Shown in pieces: positions 22,320 through 34,207 of a stretch of 64,000 nucleotides of DNA; position 1 is the first letter of the stretch, and each line of letters starts with the position of its first letter. The stretch is from Amphiura filiformis. Taxonomy: Eukaryota > Echinodermata > Ophiuroidea > Amphilepidida > Amphiuridae. The notes beneath the pieces were generated by a model. The model was not told the DNA's origin. It searched no databases and saw only the letters and a list, made by a program, of their open reading frames with translations. The position numbers and the translations under genes are program-made. The stretch covers positions 100,893,893-100,957,892 of the forward strand of contig NC_092628.1 of the NCBI RefSeq assembly GCF_039555335.1. Reading direction: 5' to 3'.

Positions 22320-23130
22320 TAGGTGGGGCGTGTTGGTGTTGTGGAGGTATCTGACCCCTGCAAAATGTTCCAAAAATGTTCCCCTGGTCATGACGTTTGT
22401 TGTCACCGAGTTTGAGTCCCTTTCTCCTTACGGATGTCCAGAAAATGCAATTTTAAAATTTGACCCCAGATGACCTTTGACCTGCAAAATGTTCAAAAAT
22501 GTTTCTGTGGTCATCAAGTTTGTTGTCACCGAGTTTGAGTCCGTACCCCTTGACAGATAAAAAAAAAAAACATTTTAAGATTTGACCTCTATATGACCTT
22601 TGATCTGACCCTGTAAAATGTTCCCTGGTCATGAGATTTGTTGTCACTGAATTTGAGTCCCATACCCCTTACAGGTATCCAGAAAGTGAATTCTAAGATT
22701 TAACCCCAGATAACCTTTGACCAACCCCTGCAAAGTGTTCCAAAATGTTCCCCTGATCATTAAATTGGTTGTCACCAAGTTTGAGCCCCGTACTCCTTAC
22801 AGATGTACAGGAAATGCATTTCTAAAATTTCACCTCTGCATGACCTTTGACCTGACCCCTGCAAAACGTTCCCTGGTCATGAGATTTGTCGTCACCGAGT
22901 TTGAGCCCCACACCCCTTACAGATATCCAGATAATACAATTGTAAGATTTTACCCCCTTAATGACCTTTGACCCCAATTCTGTATGCAAGTTATAGGCGT
23001 GTGGTATAGCCGATGCATATATGCAAATGACATCATTGTACTATATATAATATGTGACAGAAGAAGCATTTTGAAGGTATTTGGTTAAGTACCGGAAATG
23101 CCCTCTTAATGACCTTTGACCTCAATTCTG
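22320..23130. repeat. ~120-bp tandem array carrying DR1-type TGACCT-T-TGACC boxes
   Basis: Six to seven diverged units of about 120 bp, each with ccctggtcatgagatttgtt, gtcaccgagtttgag, cccttacagatgtccag and a TGACCTTTGACC box. The boxes are at 22471, 22594, 22841, 22962 and 23110, with a degenerate one near 22710. TGACCTTTGACC is two direct AGGTCA half-sites with 1-bp spacing on the other strand, the DR1 site of HNF4/RXR-type nuclear receptors. Whether it binds anything is unknown. Confidence 0.75.
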
Positions 23131-24011
23131 TTTAGACCCTATGGCCACTGGATATAGCCGATACATATGTGCAAGCACAGACCATAGAACTTTCTAGGGT
23201 CTGTGTGGTGCAAGTGACATAATTGTAGGGTGTATATGTAACATGTAGGAGGAGAAGCAATTTGAAGTTATTGTCAGAAAGAAGAAGAAGAAAGAAGAAA
23301 GATTGGATAGCAAAACAGTACCTATCAACATGATCAATGCTCATCATCTGCACATTATAATATCCACAACAACAGTGAACTTCTGAATGGTGAAATCGGA
23401 GTAAGTGGCTGACATCACCTGCTTGGAGGTCAGTGAAATTAGAGTTGCAGCAAGCTGTGGTTTTATTACTCAATTGGGAATCAACTTCCAGCTGCAAGTC
23501 TGATTCTACTTTTGATCTCTGTTCTGACCATGCTCACTATATAGTATACTTCCATGATTATATGTGCAAGTGACATAGCATTTTGAATTTGTTACAGAGT
23601 ATGAGTTTTTTTGTACCCAAATTTGTCCATAGACTCTGATTTGTCAAAGGTTATTCAATGAATATACAAATATATTGGGGTTCAAGAACTGTGCCCTGAT
23701 AGATGAGTCTCTGTTGCCAGCGGAAGAAAATCTGGAATCCAATACCTAAGTGGGTGTAAACCCACCTAGGTAATAAACATTATGAAAGACAAAAAAACAC
23801 ATGTAACAGTCATTATTTTGGTCTTCTAATGTATCCCGTACTCACTTTCTTTTTCTCCTACATTTTGAAATTTCACATTCTGATTGACAATGACAAAACC
23901 CATTGGTGAGCCCACTGTAAATTCCTTTTTGTGTGGGGTGTGTGTGTGGGGGGTAATGTTAGACGTTTATAAAATTACATGAATTTTACCTTTAACTTGC
24001 AATGTTGATGT
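23131..24011. other. no gene recognised
   Basis: A Cys-rich open stretch on the minus strand at about 23300-23497 has no ATG start and no clear splice borders; I do not call it. GT-rich simple sequence near 23935-23955. Confidence 0.4.
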
Positions 24012-24491
24012 AAACATCTCAAAACAAGTAACTAGCCCCTTAAATAATGGCCATTATTCAAAAACGGGCGATTTTATTATAACTCTGTAAAATTCGTTGG
24101 AAGCAGAATGTAAATCTGCGCATTTTGACACCTCATATGTAGTACCGTAATTTTGTCATATTGTCATAGCGTAAATTTAATTCAATGTAAACCAAGATTT
24201 GAAAGTTGCAGTAAATTCTATTGATTTGTATTCAGTATAATGGAAGGAAATCTGTGCAATGATATCTGAGTGTTTTTGTATTGTTGTAAGTGCAACTTTC
24301 AAATCCGGACCTCACTACATTACATTGACCGGTGTTTTATTGTTTTCTGGGCTATCGTATCAAATGAGGTAGTAAAATGCGCAGAAATAAATTCTTCTTC
24401 CAACGCATTTTACAGATTTGTAATACAATAGCCCGTTTTTGAATAATGGTCATTATTTAAGGGGGTTAGTTACTTTGTTTTTAGATGTTTA
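24012..24491. mobile_element. palindromic MITE, ~480 bp
   Basis: Terminal arms (aaacatctcaaaacaagtaa, gccccttaaataatggccat, tattcaaaaacgggc) at 24012-24130 recur in inverse at 24370-24491, with an inner inverted pair around 'gatttgaaagttgca' (24200) and its complement (24291). Half copies of the right arm occur at 38451-38569 and 41101-41219. Confidence 0.7.
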
Positions 24492-24644
24492 TGTAATGCA
24501 CTTCCACACCATCCAAAAGAGAATTTTCGCAATATTATATTGATTGTACTTGTATTTTTTGTAGATATAATCTGTGGAAGCCTGGCTAGTTTTGTTCTTC
24601 CTCATCACATGTGTATGTCTGCAATCATAGATTGAATACATGAT

Positions 24645-26085
24645 GGTGTCCCAGAAAGAACTGTGTCGAAAACTTAATTGTTTGGGTATTTTTACGCCAA
24701 TATTAAACGTAATTAAATAACTGGCGTGGTTTAGGAATATATCTGCTATCAGATACTTTTTGAATTTTGACAATTGATCACACCGTTCTTAAAATATAAG
24801 AATTTTACGAAACGTTCTCATTTTCAAACCTTTCGACGGATTCAAATATCAATGGATCGACGGTGCTAATCACTGCACATCATCCATTGCCATCAGGTGT
24901 CACAGTGATCAGGTATACCACCAAAAGGCCTGGGCGATACATGAAAATATACAGTCCACAACTTATAAGTTCCCCCTACTACTTTTTAAAATAAGTCAAA
25001 CAATATTTTACAAAATGTAAAAATGTAAAAAGGTATGTATAGCCCTATTTGTTTTACACATGTGGACCAATTTATAGCGTCACACATCATTGCGTTCAGT
25101 CACAATGGTTAATTAAGTAATTAAAGAGGCCGTTTTAAAATTGCACCTGAGTCCATAGCAGTCAGGTTTTCTTTAACAAACACATGAGTAGACCTGGCCT
25201 ATTGTATTTTTTGAGAACTGAATCCTATGGACTCGGATGCAACTTTTTTTTATAACACTGTTTAAAACGGCATCTTTTTTTACATATTGAACCATTGTGA
25301 CTGAACGCAATGACGTATGACGCTATAATTTGATCCATATGTATAAAACAAAATACGGCTACCCATACCTTTTTACACGTTTGCATTCTGTCAAATATTT
25401 TTCGATTTATTTTAAAAAGTATTTAAGGGGAACTTATGGGGGAAGTTGTGGACCCTACACGACATGAACTATTTGTTTGTGTGTCATCTGAAAAGTCTGC
25501 TTTAATTTTAAAATCATTGAAATTGAAAGTTATATTGCCAAAAAATTACATTTTGGGTTTTGATGCTCTCATTATATGACATTTTTGTTGTTGTAATGGC
25601 CGCACGGAATCGGTTTTTAGTAAATATATACCTGATTGTAACTTTCAGCTTTGATTGCGCACTGCCATTTTAAGCTGTTTACGGTTCAGTGCGTTAAAAC
25701 AAGGAAAGTCTCGGGTTAACCTATGTTGAGTTTTTGATCATTTGGCATCTAAATCATCTAGTTTCATATGATATTGGTGGTGTTTAACTCGGATAGTACA
25801 GAATATGAGAAAATTCCGCCCGAAATAATACATTTTGCAGCGCATGAGGCGTCTATTGTCATGATAGACATGATAGATATTCGAGTCCGTGGAACGGATT
25901 GAAAATGAGGTAGTGTCGTAAAATTCTTTTATTTCAATAACAGAGCGGTCAATTGTCAAAATTCAAAAAGTATGTGATAGCTGATATATTCCTCACCCAC
26001 GTCGGTTATTTAGTTATGTTAAGTTTATGCGTTAAATTTCCAAAGTCAATCAGTTCCCGACGATACAGCTCTTTCAGGGACACCC
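24645..26085. mobile_element. 1.4-kb foldback element with GGTGTCCC ends
   Basis: Ends ggtgtcccagaaagaactg (24645) and cagctctttcagggacaccc (to 26085) are inverted, and homology extends about 230 bp inward on each side (ttttgaattttgacaattga, taagaattttacgaaacg). Another palindromic element (24949-25459) is nested inside. The remaining interior (25460-25730) shows no transposase. Confidence 0.65.
24949..25459. mobile_element. palindromic MITE, copy 2 of the ~510-bp family (nested)
   Basis: The complete copy. Both tips are present (agtccacaacttataagttc and its complement), with ~240-bp arms. It matches 17065-17517 almost block for block, but sits here inside the larger foldback 24645-26085, so the insertion order is clear. 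Confidence 0.75.
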
Positions 26086-28201
26086 TTTTCAAAGATATTA
26101 ATCTTACAGGTGCGAGCAGGCGGCGAATGGTATGATCGAGAACTTGTGAAACCGCCCGGCCGTATGGCATTTTCCATATACTCGGTTAGTTTTGTGGGGT
26201 TCATTATCGAACCCCAACGGTTTTAGCTTGTATTTATATTATTTATCAACATAGGCCTTTTTGTTTGTGATATTTCAACTTTTTAAAATTTCAAAATAAT
26301 CCCATCCAATTTAGAGAATGTACGGCAACCACCACCTGGGTGCGAGTGACCAGATTGATATGAATATTCTATAGAATTACGATCGATGTCTTTATCCCCG
26401 TTCTTTGACGTCTATGGTTCAATGTATAGGTACCGCGTGAACGTTGTAGTGTAGGGCGATATATATAAAAATTGCATTCATCTATTGCTATTGTAGTTAA
26501 TCCTGTTACATCACCCACTTCTACGGCGAATAGCGCTAAAACTAAATCATTCAGACTCTTTATGTGAACAACAACATCCAAACAGTAATGTTTCTTATGA
26601 AAATAGAAAAACTAGCTGCGAAAGGTCCAAGTTTGGGGAACCACAAAAGGTTCATTTTCTTGAGGAAAGGGGTAATGTATATTTTTTTTACATCGAAACC
26701 GACATCTTTTTCAAGGGCTAATGGTTAAAATTAATTTTAATTTTAACCTAAATCCACACATTTTAAAAAAGTGTTGAATTTGTAACCCCCCCCCCCTATT
26801 GTGGAAATGTTTCGATCTCGGCTTTGAATTGATGTGAACTTAGTATTTAGTTGATACAGTGCTCGACTAACTAGGGCAGGTCCCATGGTTAAATCCTGTT
26901 TTGATCTAAGCTGACGTCATGAAAAAGGAAAGGGGAAAATAACTCACTTTACCCCTTAAACTAATGTGTATTATTATATTGACGTCATACATAGCATACC
27001 AATACATGTGCTCAACACAAATGATTTGTCATGAAAGGTGAACCACCCTGAAATCGTCAATGTATCAATCTGTTATATCATTGGCCTATAATTGTTATAG
27101 TAGGGGGGACACTGGCTTATTCCTTGAACCTGCATTGTTTACAGATGGATTGCAAGGGCAAAGTACACCAAATCACTACACGAAAGGCGCGATGGTGATG
27201 AGTTCCGATGAAAAGTATAGATTTTCCTCTTTTTTTCTTTTTTTTTTGTTGCTATTTTTCTTATTGCTTCCTTACTTTGTTTGCAAACACTTTCTTCGAG
27301 CTAGGGATTTTGGGAAATAATAAAAATATTAGGGGTCTCCCCATTTTTATGATGTGTTTGGCAAAGCCTTTGTAATTGCAATTTTACACAGAAATGAATA
27401 ATAAATTTGTAACAAATTAACAACTAATAAGGGCCTCCCTCACCAAATTTTGAGAAAGTCCGAATGATATACGTGTTATTTATATTATTTTGCCTTACTT
27501 ACTTGACAGCCTGTCGTGAATCTTTAAGATGACGTCACCCTCACCGACCTCGGACCTCTAAATCACTGGTCTTACGTTTCGTCATATGTTTTCTTCCGAA
27601 AGTAATATCAGAGAATGACGGTAAGGTGTTCCCAGAAACCCAGATTGGAGTTCAACACCTTATTTGCACTTTGTCCCCACACAAGCCCATATAAAATCTA
27701 CAAAATCCACCCTACCTTCCCATAAAAATGTAATAAACATGCTAGCTGCAGCTGCCTGCACATTATGTATTGTATACTGTGTGAGGCCATGCGCAATGCC
27801 CAATGATATAAATGATACATCAGCAAGCAATTCTGACAATTATTTTTTGTCATCAATATTTGTTTTTTCAAAACAGGAAACGATATTTGCGATTTTATGC
27901 AACATCCGTTTTTTAATATCGACAAAGTTAGAAAAATATTATGCATTATTTACGGTACACACCCGACTTCAATCATAAATCGCATTTTACCTCGGTACCG
28001 GTACTGATATGTATTTTGTTGAGTACAGAATTGTACGGATATCTCAAACCAAAGGATTCCCCCAGGATAGCAAATTATTTAAATTTGGTTTTCTTTAATT
28101 ACCAGTAGTTATTTGCACCTACCCTCCTTTTTTATACTTTATACACGATTTGTGACAAAATATTAATTTAATTTTTGTTAAACAAATTCATGAGGTTGGG
28201 T
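26086..28201. other. intergenic stretch, no gene called
   Basis: Three CRE-type TGACGTCA octamers occur at 26912, 26980 and 27530. A frame at about 27728-27860 begins with a signal-like MLAAAACTLCIVYC but has no supported continuation. C- and T-runs are present at 26787 and 27230. Confidence 0.4.
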
Positions 28202-28766
28202 AATTAATGAGTCAAGAGAGTTTTTCTTTTTTCAAAACCAATTTGAAGATTCTTGCTGACAGTTTCGTCATTGAGCCACTGACTTTATCATAGCTTGGTG
28301 TTGTTGTGATGATCCATCAGCTGATGACTGCCGGGAGGTTATGTCACTTCCGGTAGCGATGTTAGTCTTGCTAGCAGTCTTCAAAAGTGGATCGTACACG
28401 TGACTTAGATTGTAGACCCATCGTCTCATTACTCCTCGCCCCTCTTCCTGATCTGGATTGATTCTTTAGTCCATCTTGCTTTTCTATCACTCCATCTCTC
28501 TCTCACTAAGATTTTAGACTCCCCCATAATATGATTAGCCCTGGCTACGTGATCATTTTATGACTGATTCTTTTCTCTTTGACCATGTGTACTTTTGTTG
28601 ACTCGCTTTCTCCGCCTCCCTTAAGGAAAGACAAAGACAGTCATCAGCGGCTGGATCATCACAACAACACCAAGCTTTGATAAAGTCAGTGGCTGACTGA
28701 CGAAACTGTGACGAAGTTTTTATCAAATTGGTTTTTAAAAAAGAAAAACTCTCTTGATGCTAATTT
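28202..28766. mobile_element. foldback element, ~565 bp
   Basis: Arms of about 130 bp (gtcaagagagtttttctttt, ccaatttgaag, gacagtttcgtcattgagcc, gcttggtgttgttgtgatga, cagctgatgactg) recur in inverse at 28639-28766. The middle (28340-28630) is unique pyrimidine-rich sequence without a coding frame. Confidence 0.75.
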
Positions 28767-29772
28767 AATATTTGATTTTCATCACTTGATTTTCATCTGG
28801 AAATGTGTTTGCATTTTAAGTGCACATATTTGTTCATTATGTACTTCAAATGTATCCTTATTGCTATCAATTTGGTATCAAAAGATAGTTTAGCTGTCCA
28901 TGGATATTCAGTTTGGAGACATTTAAATAGCTTGACTTTCTTTAAAGAAAATGAGAGGACTGGTAGTCACAGGTAAGTCACATGAGTCAAATTTTTCCCT
29001 ATTCTAACAGTAAACCCAAATTTTCAAGCGCAATATACTGCTTCAGAATAGACTCTAGGCTTGAGATTACCATCGCTGTATTTTAAAAAGTATACACCAT
29101 AGGATAGCAATTTATTAAAATTAGTGTAATGTATTACCCCAAGAAAATATTTTTCAAAATGTACTTGATTAATTGGTTGAATTGATATAAAAATCCTCAA
29201 GCCATTTTCTGAAATACACATTGGTTTACTATCATAAATCATAAAGTTCTATTATTATTAATAGAAAGCTAAAGGTCTGAACTTTTCAAAACTCCATTAA
29301 AATTGAGTTTTTGCTATCATAGGGTGTATAGATAATAGATATCCAGATATGACCATTTTTACCAAAATTGGTGCATCGTGGCAGAAACATCAAGGTGTGA
29401 TGCAAAGTCGGCGAGTTCAGGACGCAAGTTCGCGCGCACGATTCGAATCTGCCACTGCGAAATCCAAAATGGTGTTACTTTCAACTTGAGAAGAGACATA
29501 GTAAAACTGGCAGAATGGACATAATTATCTATTAAATATAACATTCCAAACAAAAATATAACATTCCGAACAAAAATAACACAACCTCGCAACTATTATG
29601 GGATGCGCAATAATATGAGCCTCCGAGGTAAAATTTTCACCCATGTAGCACGTTTTTCTAAGCGTGAAGGCACATTGTGATAGGCTTTATTTTTCACCAG
29701 GTGCATGATTTTTCCTGGGAGAGGCCGAGGTTAATAGTGAAGACTTTTTGTGTTGGTCTATTATTTGTCATA
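28767..29772. other. no gene recognised
   Basis: AT-rich sequence; short frames only, without family resemblance. Confidence 0.4.
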
Positions 29773-30353
29773 CTACAACTCAGTTAGCAACCTGGACAAC
29801 CGATTCTTTTTGTTCTGCAAGGCTCACTCAGTCATTTAATGAGGCAATACAAACGATCAAATTTGGTGTTGAAATGAGCTAAATTTTGAGTTACACCGTT
29901 TCAATGTAAAATTAATTTTCTCGGCCAAATAAAAAGCAATCATTTTCATCTTTTAGTAAATGTCAGGTCAAATTGTAGTGTTAAACTTAGGCATGAAATT
30001 CAGTCATTTCGTGTAAGATTTTCGATTTTGATAGGCTTAAACTCTGCCCGCGAGCCTTTTTTTGGATCAACCTTTTAGCTTTTCAAAGTAATATAGTTCG
30101 CTAATGAAGGATTTTTTCCCAACTTTGTAACGCACATCACCGTGAGCAATATATCATAGTTTTGTCAGAATTTCCGTTTTGATTTCACCATTTTTTACTC
30201 CCGCCTCAAAATCAACGCGTGAAATCTAAGGCTAATACTAGCATTGTGGATCGATATCCCTGGGTTTAATAGGAATACCGGCATGGGTACAGTGTTGCCA
30301 GAACTTCAATATAGCAACGAAATTCCCAGGCCTAATAGCGCTCCAACTGATCA

Positions 30354-30687
30354 CAGCGGCGTAGCTGGGATTTTTTCCAAGGGGGGCAAGCCTATATGGG
30401 GCAGGGGCCCAAATCCACCAAATTTCCCTGCACTGGGGGAGGGGCGAGGGGGGCCCAAATAGACAATTTTGCCAGGCTTATTGAATATAATCGTATGGTA
30501 TTGCATATCGTATGGATTCTCCATCTCTCTGTCCCTCTTCTCCCTCTCTTCCCCTCTTTCTCCTCTCTTTTTTCTTCTTCTCCCTCCTTTTCCTCTTTTT
30601 CCTTGCACTAGGGGCGGGGCCCAAATAGGCAAATTTTGCCAGGGGGCAATTGCCCCCCCCCCCTGCCCCCCGGCAGCTACGCCACTA
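30354..30687. mobile_element. complete hAT-like non-autonomous element
   Basis: Ends CAGCGGCGTAGCTG and the complement of TAGTGGCGTAGCTG form inverted repeats; the flanks are a perfect 8-bp direct duplication ACTGATCA (30346-30353 and 30688-30695). An 8-bp duplication with CAG(N)GGCGTAGC-type ends marks hAT superfamily elements. The interior is G/C-homopolymer and pyrimidine-rich with no transposase; frames across it are artefacts. Confidence 0.85.
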
Positions 30688-30884
30688 ACTGATCATGTCA
30701 GTATAGCATGACGAGGATCTTTCATCACGTGAGTGATTAATTATTTGATTTCATCATCACCGTGATCATCGGACCAATGTGTTGAAATTTGCTTCTCCTC
30801 AAAACAACTTTGCCCGACAATCTTACATGCAATTGGGCAATATTTTTAACAAAACTTTCTTTTACAAAACATAATATTACGCTG

Positions 30885-31030
30885 TATGATTTATGATCAA
30901 GCAAACTGTTTGGAACACACTTCCAAATAACCTTCGTAACGCCCCCAGACTTTCGTTATTTAAATTGATTGTTTTTGTGTTTGTTTGTAAATTTCGTGCT
31001 TTACGCGCTTTGAGTTCCTCATCAGAGATT
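30885..31030 (+). pseudogene. LINE ORF2 C-terminal fragment
   Basis: The frame reads VWNTLPNNLRNAPRLSLFK, matching the WNxLPxxLRxAxSLxxFK signature at the C-terminus of many LINE (CR1/Jockey-type) ORF2 proteins. Nothing of the reverse transcriptase is left. It sits inside the 2.7-kb foldback element. Confidence 0.6.
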
Positions 31031-32614
31031 GTGCCTTATAAGAACCATTCATTATCATTGTTAACTAAAACAGGTTTTTGTTTTTTAACAAAAACCTGTT
31101 CAAGCAATTATTTAAAATTGCTTACCTAAAAACAGAATAACTTGGATGTTAATACTTGATGTAGTGTTTCAAGGTGACTGGGTATGGTGCCTTTTGTTTG
31201 TGTTTGTTTGTGTTTGTTTGAAACTGCTTTTGGAAACCCACCGAAAGTCATAGGCTCTAATGAAGCAGCCAAAACAATACCAGGTTAAACATGGAAGTTT
31301 ATAAAAACCTATTAAATAACCTTAAGGGAAAAAAAAAACATTTGTGGCAACAATAAGCCTTGCATTGGAAGTCATGGTTAAAGTGTGTTGAGTACCACCC
31401 CAAAGTTTCCCTACATACACCCCCACTACCCACCTCACACACCTCTGCACCCACCACAACCCATAGGCCTACATGCACATGATATTACATAATAATATAT
31501 AGCATAGCTATACATTTAGGTATACGCCTACATGTCAAATTAAAAACAAACCCGAACACAAGTCTGAAGGGTGTAATGAAAATGGCAACCCGCGATGGGG
31601 GCGAGGGGGGGTAGGTCATACAAAATTCACCTGGAGATAGGAGGGACAGAAGATTAAAATCCCGTATAATAACACGCTAATTTTTCTAGGTTTGGACCGT
31701 GGATTTTACCATGGACCTCAAGCGTGCGTCTCTTTTAAGAGAAAATACGGACTAACCTAGGTAAACAAACAAACAGACAGACAAAATGGTTTTCATAATC
31801 ATGGAATCCATACAAATTGAAATTGCAGGCTATCACGGGAGCAAATTTTTAAATTCACCTCATTTACCAGACAACCCAATTGGGGATTTGGGCTACTAAA
31901 TCGCTGGTCGGGCAATATGCTTTTCAATGGAAAATTGCCCTGGATGACAACAATGAAAATATCGACTATTTCTGCTGGTTGCGCACGAGATAAAAGTACT
32001 GAGTTTGACATTTTCAGAGCATGAAGGGAAAAAGGGTAAAATAAAAACGGAAATTCTGACAAAACTATAATATATAGACCCACACGATGTGCGTTACAGA
32101 GGTGGGAAATATCTTTCTTTAGCAAACTATATTAGTTTGAGACGCTAAAAAACAATTCCGTAAAAAGCTCGCAGGCGAACTCAAGGCCTATAAAAATCAA
32201 AAATATCACACTAAAAGACACAATTTGATGCTTAATTTTAACACCATGATTTAAAAAATATATATATATCCAAGCACCAAGTTTTTAACTGACATTACTG
32301 AAGAAAAAAAAAAAAATTGCTTTATATTTGACCGAGAAAATTAATTTCATAGCAAAAGGTGTATCTCTGAATTGTGCTGATTTTAACATGTATCGATCGA
32401 CTTTTAGCGCGACTAAGCATTTCTAAAGAATCGGTTGTCCAGGTGGCTGACTGAACTGCAATACATAATATAAAATATATCATACCGTTTCCTTTACATA
32501 TCTTCAAAACTTTAACATACATCTCTTTGATTCAAATGACAATAATAATAACGATGATGAACTAATAATAATAATTACGAAGTAAGTAACGATAAATGTA
32601 ATTATTATTGTAGT

Positions 32615-33665
32615 GACACTTTTAATGAACATCTAAATAGCTCTAATCTAAGTCTAATGCACTTCAATTCACGCAGTGTAAACAAAAACCTCCAGGTACT
32701 CTAGCTTCTCGTTTCACACCTTACCATCAATCACGTACCGAACTTAGCTCTGCTTCAGATACAACTCGGCTTAGTACAAAAATTAAATGCCAAATCTCTC
32801 CACTCTGCCGCAAATAAAGCTTTTTCTCTGGCTGCTCCTGGACAGTGGAACAATTTACCCATCGCCATTCGTACTGCAAACTCATTACCAGTCTTCAAGA
32901 AATTACTGAAGTCATATCTCTTCCAAAAAGTTGACTGTTTTTATTGCTCACTTTGTTTGTTATATTGTGTTTATGCTTTGAATTTGTTTATGTGCTGTGG
33001 TCTAGATGTAAAGGCTCTTTATAAAACATGTAAAAGCACTGTGTATGTATGTACGAGTATGTATGTATAATATTGTAACTGATTATTTAAAAACACTTAA
33101 TCATAAATTCCCACTTATTGCATTCAGTGAGTCCTGGCTCAACATCGATGGTAATATTATTGTTCAATTCAACAGAGTTGGAAAAAAGGAGGTGGGGTAG
33201 CATTATATAATTCTGACGATCGCAACGATCTCGCGATGATCTGAATCTATTTCCCAGTCAAGATTATGATTCAGTTTTCATTGAAATCGAAAGTCAGACA
33301 AAACATTCCATAATTGGAGTCATTTATAGACCTCCTGACAGATGTGCTCAATCCTTTTATCACTAATTTATCTACCACCATCAACTTAATCAATAGGGAA
33401 CACCTCCCAACCTTCATTTGTGGCGATTTCAACCTTGATTTAGTTAATACATCTACCCACTCAGTTTCAAATGATTTCCTCAACACATTGTATGCCTCCT
33501 CATTTTATCCACTAATCGATAAACCAACTCGTATGACCCCAAAGAAATCTTCCATAATCGACAATATCTTTTGTAATCTTTCGTAAGATATTAAATCATA
33601 AAATAGAGCCTGGTATCATATTTAGCGCCTTCACTGATCACTTCCCTGTATTCCATAAATGTATC
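32615..33665 (+). pseudogene. LINE apurinic-like endonuclease fragment, broken and interrupted
   Basis: LSLMHFNSRSVNKN at 32640-32687 is the start of an APE-type endonuclease. It resumes at 33085 (FPLIAFSESWLN, then GGGVALY), passes through a frameshift to IIGVIYRPP, then PTFICGDFNLDL, DKPTRMT and IIDNIFCN, and after another frameshift gives FTDHFPVFH near 33640. The GDFN and DH motifs are catalytic in the family. At least two frameshifts and a 370-bp insertion (32688-33058) show it is dead. Confidence 0.75.
32688..33058 (+). mobile_element. second LINE 3' end inserted in the endonuclease fragment
   Basis: Encodes TPYHQSRTELSSASDT and, after a frame change, FSLAAPGQWNNLPIAIRTA followed by LPVFKKLLKSYLF, a LINE ORF2 C-terminus. 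It ends in a TGTA-rich tail (33040-33070). The endonuclease reading resumes right after it, so this LINE jumped into the older one. Confidence 0.65.
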
Positions 33666-33851
33666 TACATATCAATTTGTAAGAGCTCTTTAGCAAAGTC
33701 ATAGTTCATTGAATTTACAACCGTATGACAAAACAGGCGAAAATAGTAACTTTTTGCCCAAGATTTGCAATTTAAAGAGAATTGGACATTGCTCATTGCT
33801 CATTGAAATGAAGCTAATATATGAACAATATAAGTGTGCTCTTTCATTTAA

Positions 33852-34203
33852 GGGTGTACTACACCCATGCCCAATTTTGTGCCTATTTTGGCAATTTTCT
33901 CAAAAATTATAGCGCATTGGTGACAAGTAAGATATGAATATTATAGGGGCAAGGACTACAACTACTGCACTGAAAATTTTATTTCAGCACAGACAACAGT
34001 TGTGGAGTTACAGTCAAAAATGAGGGAAAACCAATATTTGATCAATAAATCAATAATTACTTGCCTTGAGTTGCTGAGTTTACAGTGCAGTAGTTGTAGT
34101 CCTTGCCCCTATAATATACATATCTTACTTGTCACCAATGTGCTATAATTTTTGAGAAAAATGCAAAAATAGGCACAAAATTGGCCAGGGGTGTAGTACC
34201 CCC
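33852..34203. mobile_element. palindromic MITE with TTAA target duplication
   Basis: Ends GGGTGTACTACACCC and its near-complement GGGGTGTAGTACCCCC are flanked by TTAA (33848-33851 and 34204-34207). Arms of ~120 bp follow (aattttgtgcctattttggc, cttacttgtcaccaa, ggggcaaggactacaactac). TTAA duplication is used by piggyBac and Kolobok; which applies cannot be decided without a transposase. Confidence 0.75.
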
Positions 34204-34207
34204 TTAA

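Larger units (their letters stand above)
29773..32460. mobile_element. 2.7-kb foldback element with ~440-bp inverted arms
   Basis: Left arm 29773-30210 and right arm about 32030-32460 are complementary along their length (caacctggacaaccgattc, aaattaattttctcgg, atagttttgtcagaatttcc, gtaacgcacatc and their complements). The interior holds a complete hAT-like insertion (30354-30687) and a LINE 3' fragment (30885-31030). No transposase frame is visible; the rest of the interior includes TTTG microsatellite and C-rich simple sequence. Confidence 0.75.

Noticed and set aside
23132..23497. 121-codon minus-strand Cys-rich frame
   Set aside because: No ATG at the start, no convincing splice borders, and its second half is T-rich low complexity.
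27664..27978. Secreted small protein starting with a signal-like MLAAAACTLCIVYC
   Set aside because: After ~40 codons the frame becomes ordinary AT-rich sequence, with no Cys pattern, exon partner or family; kept only as a remark.
30351..30711. Gly/Pro/Arg-rich and Ser/Leu/Phe-rich frames on both strands
   Set aside because: They cover the homopolymer and pyrimidine tracts of the hAT-like element.
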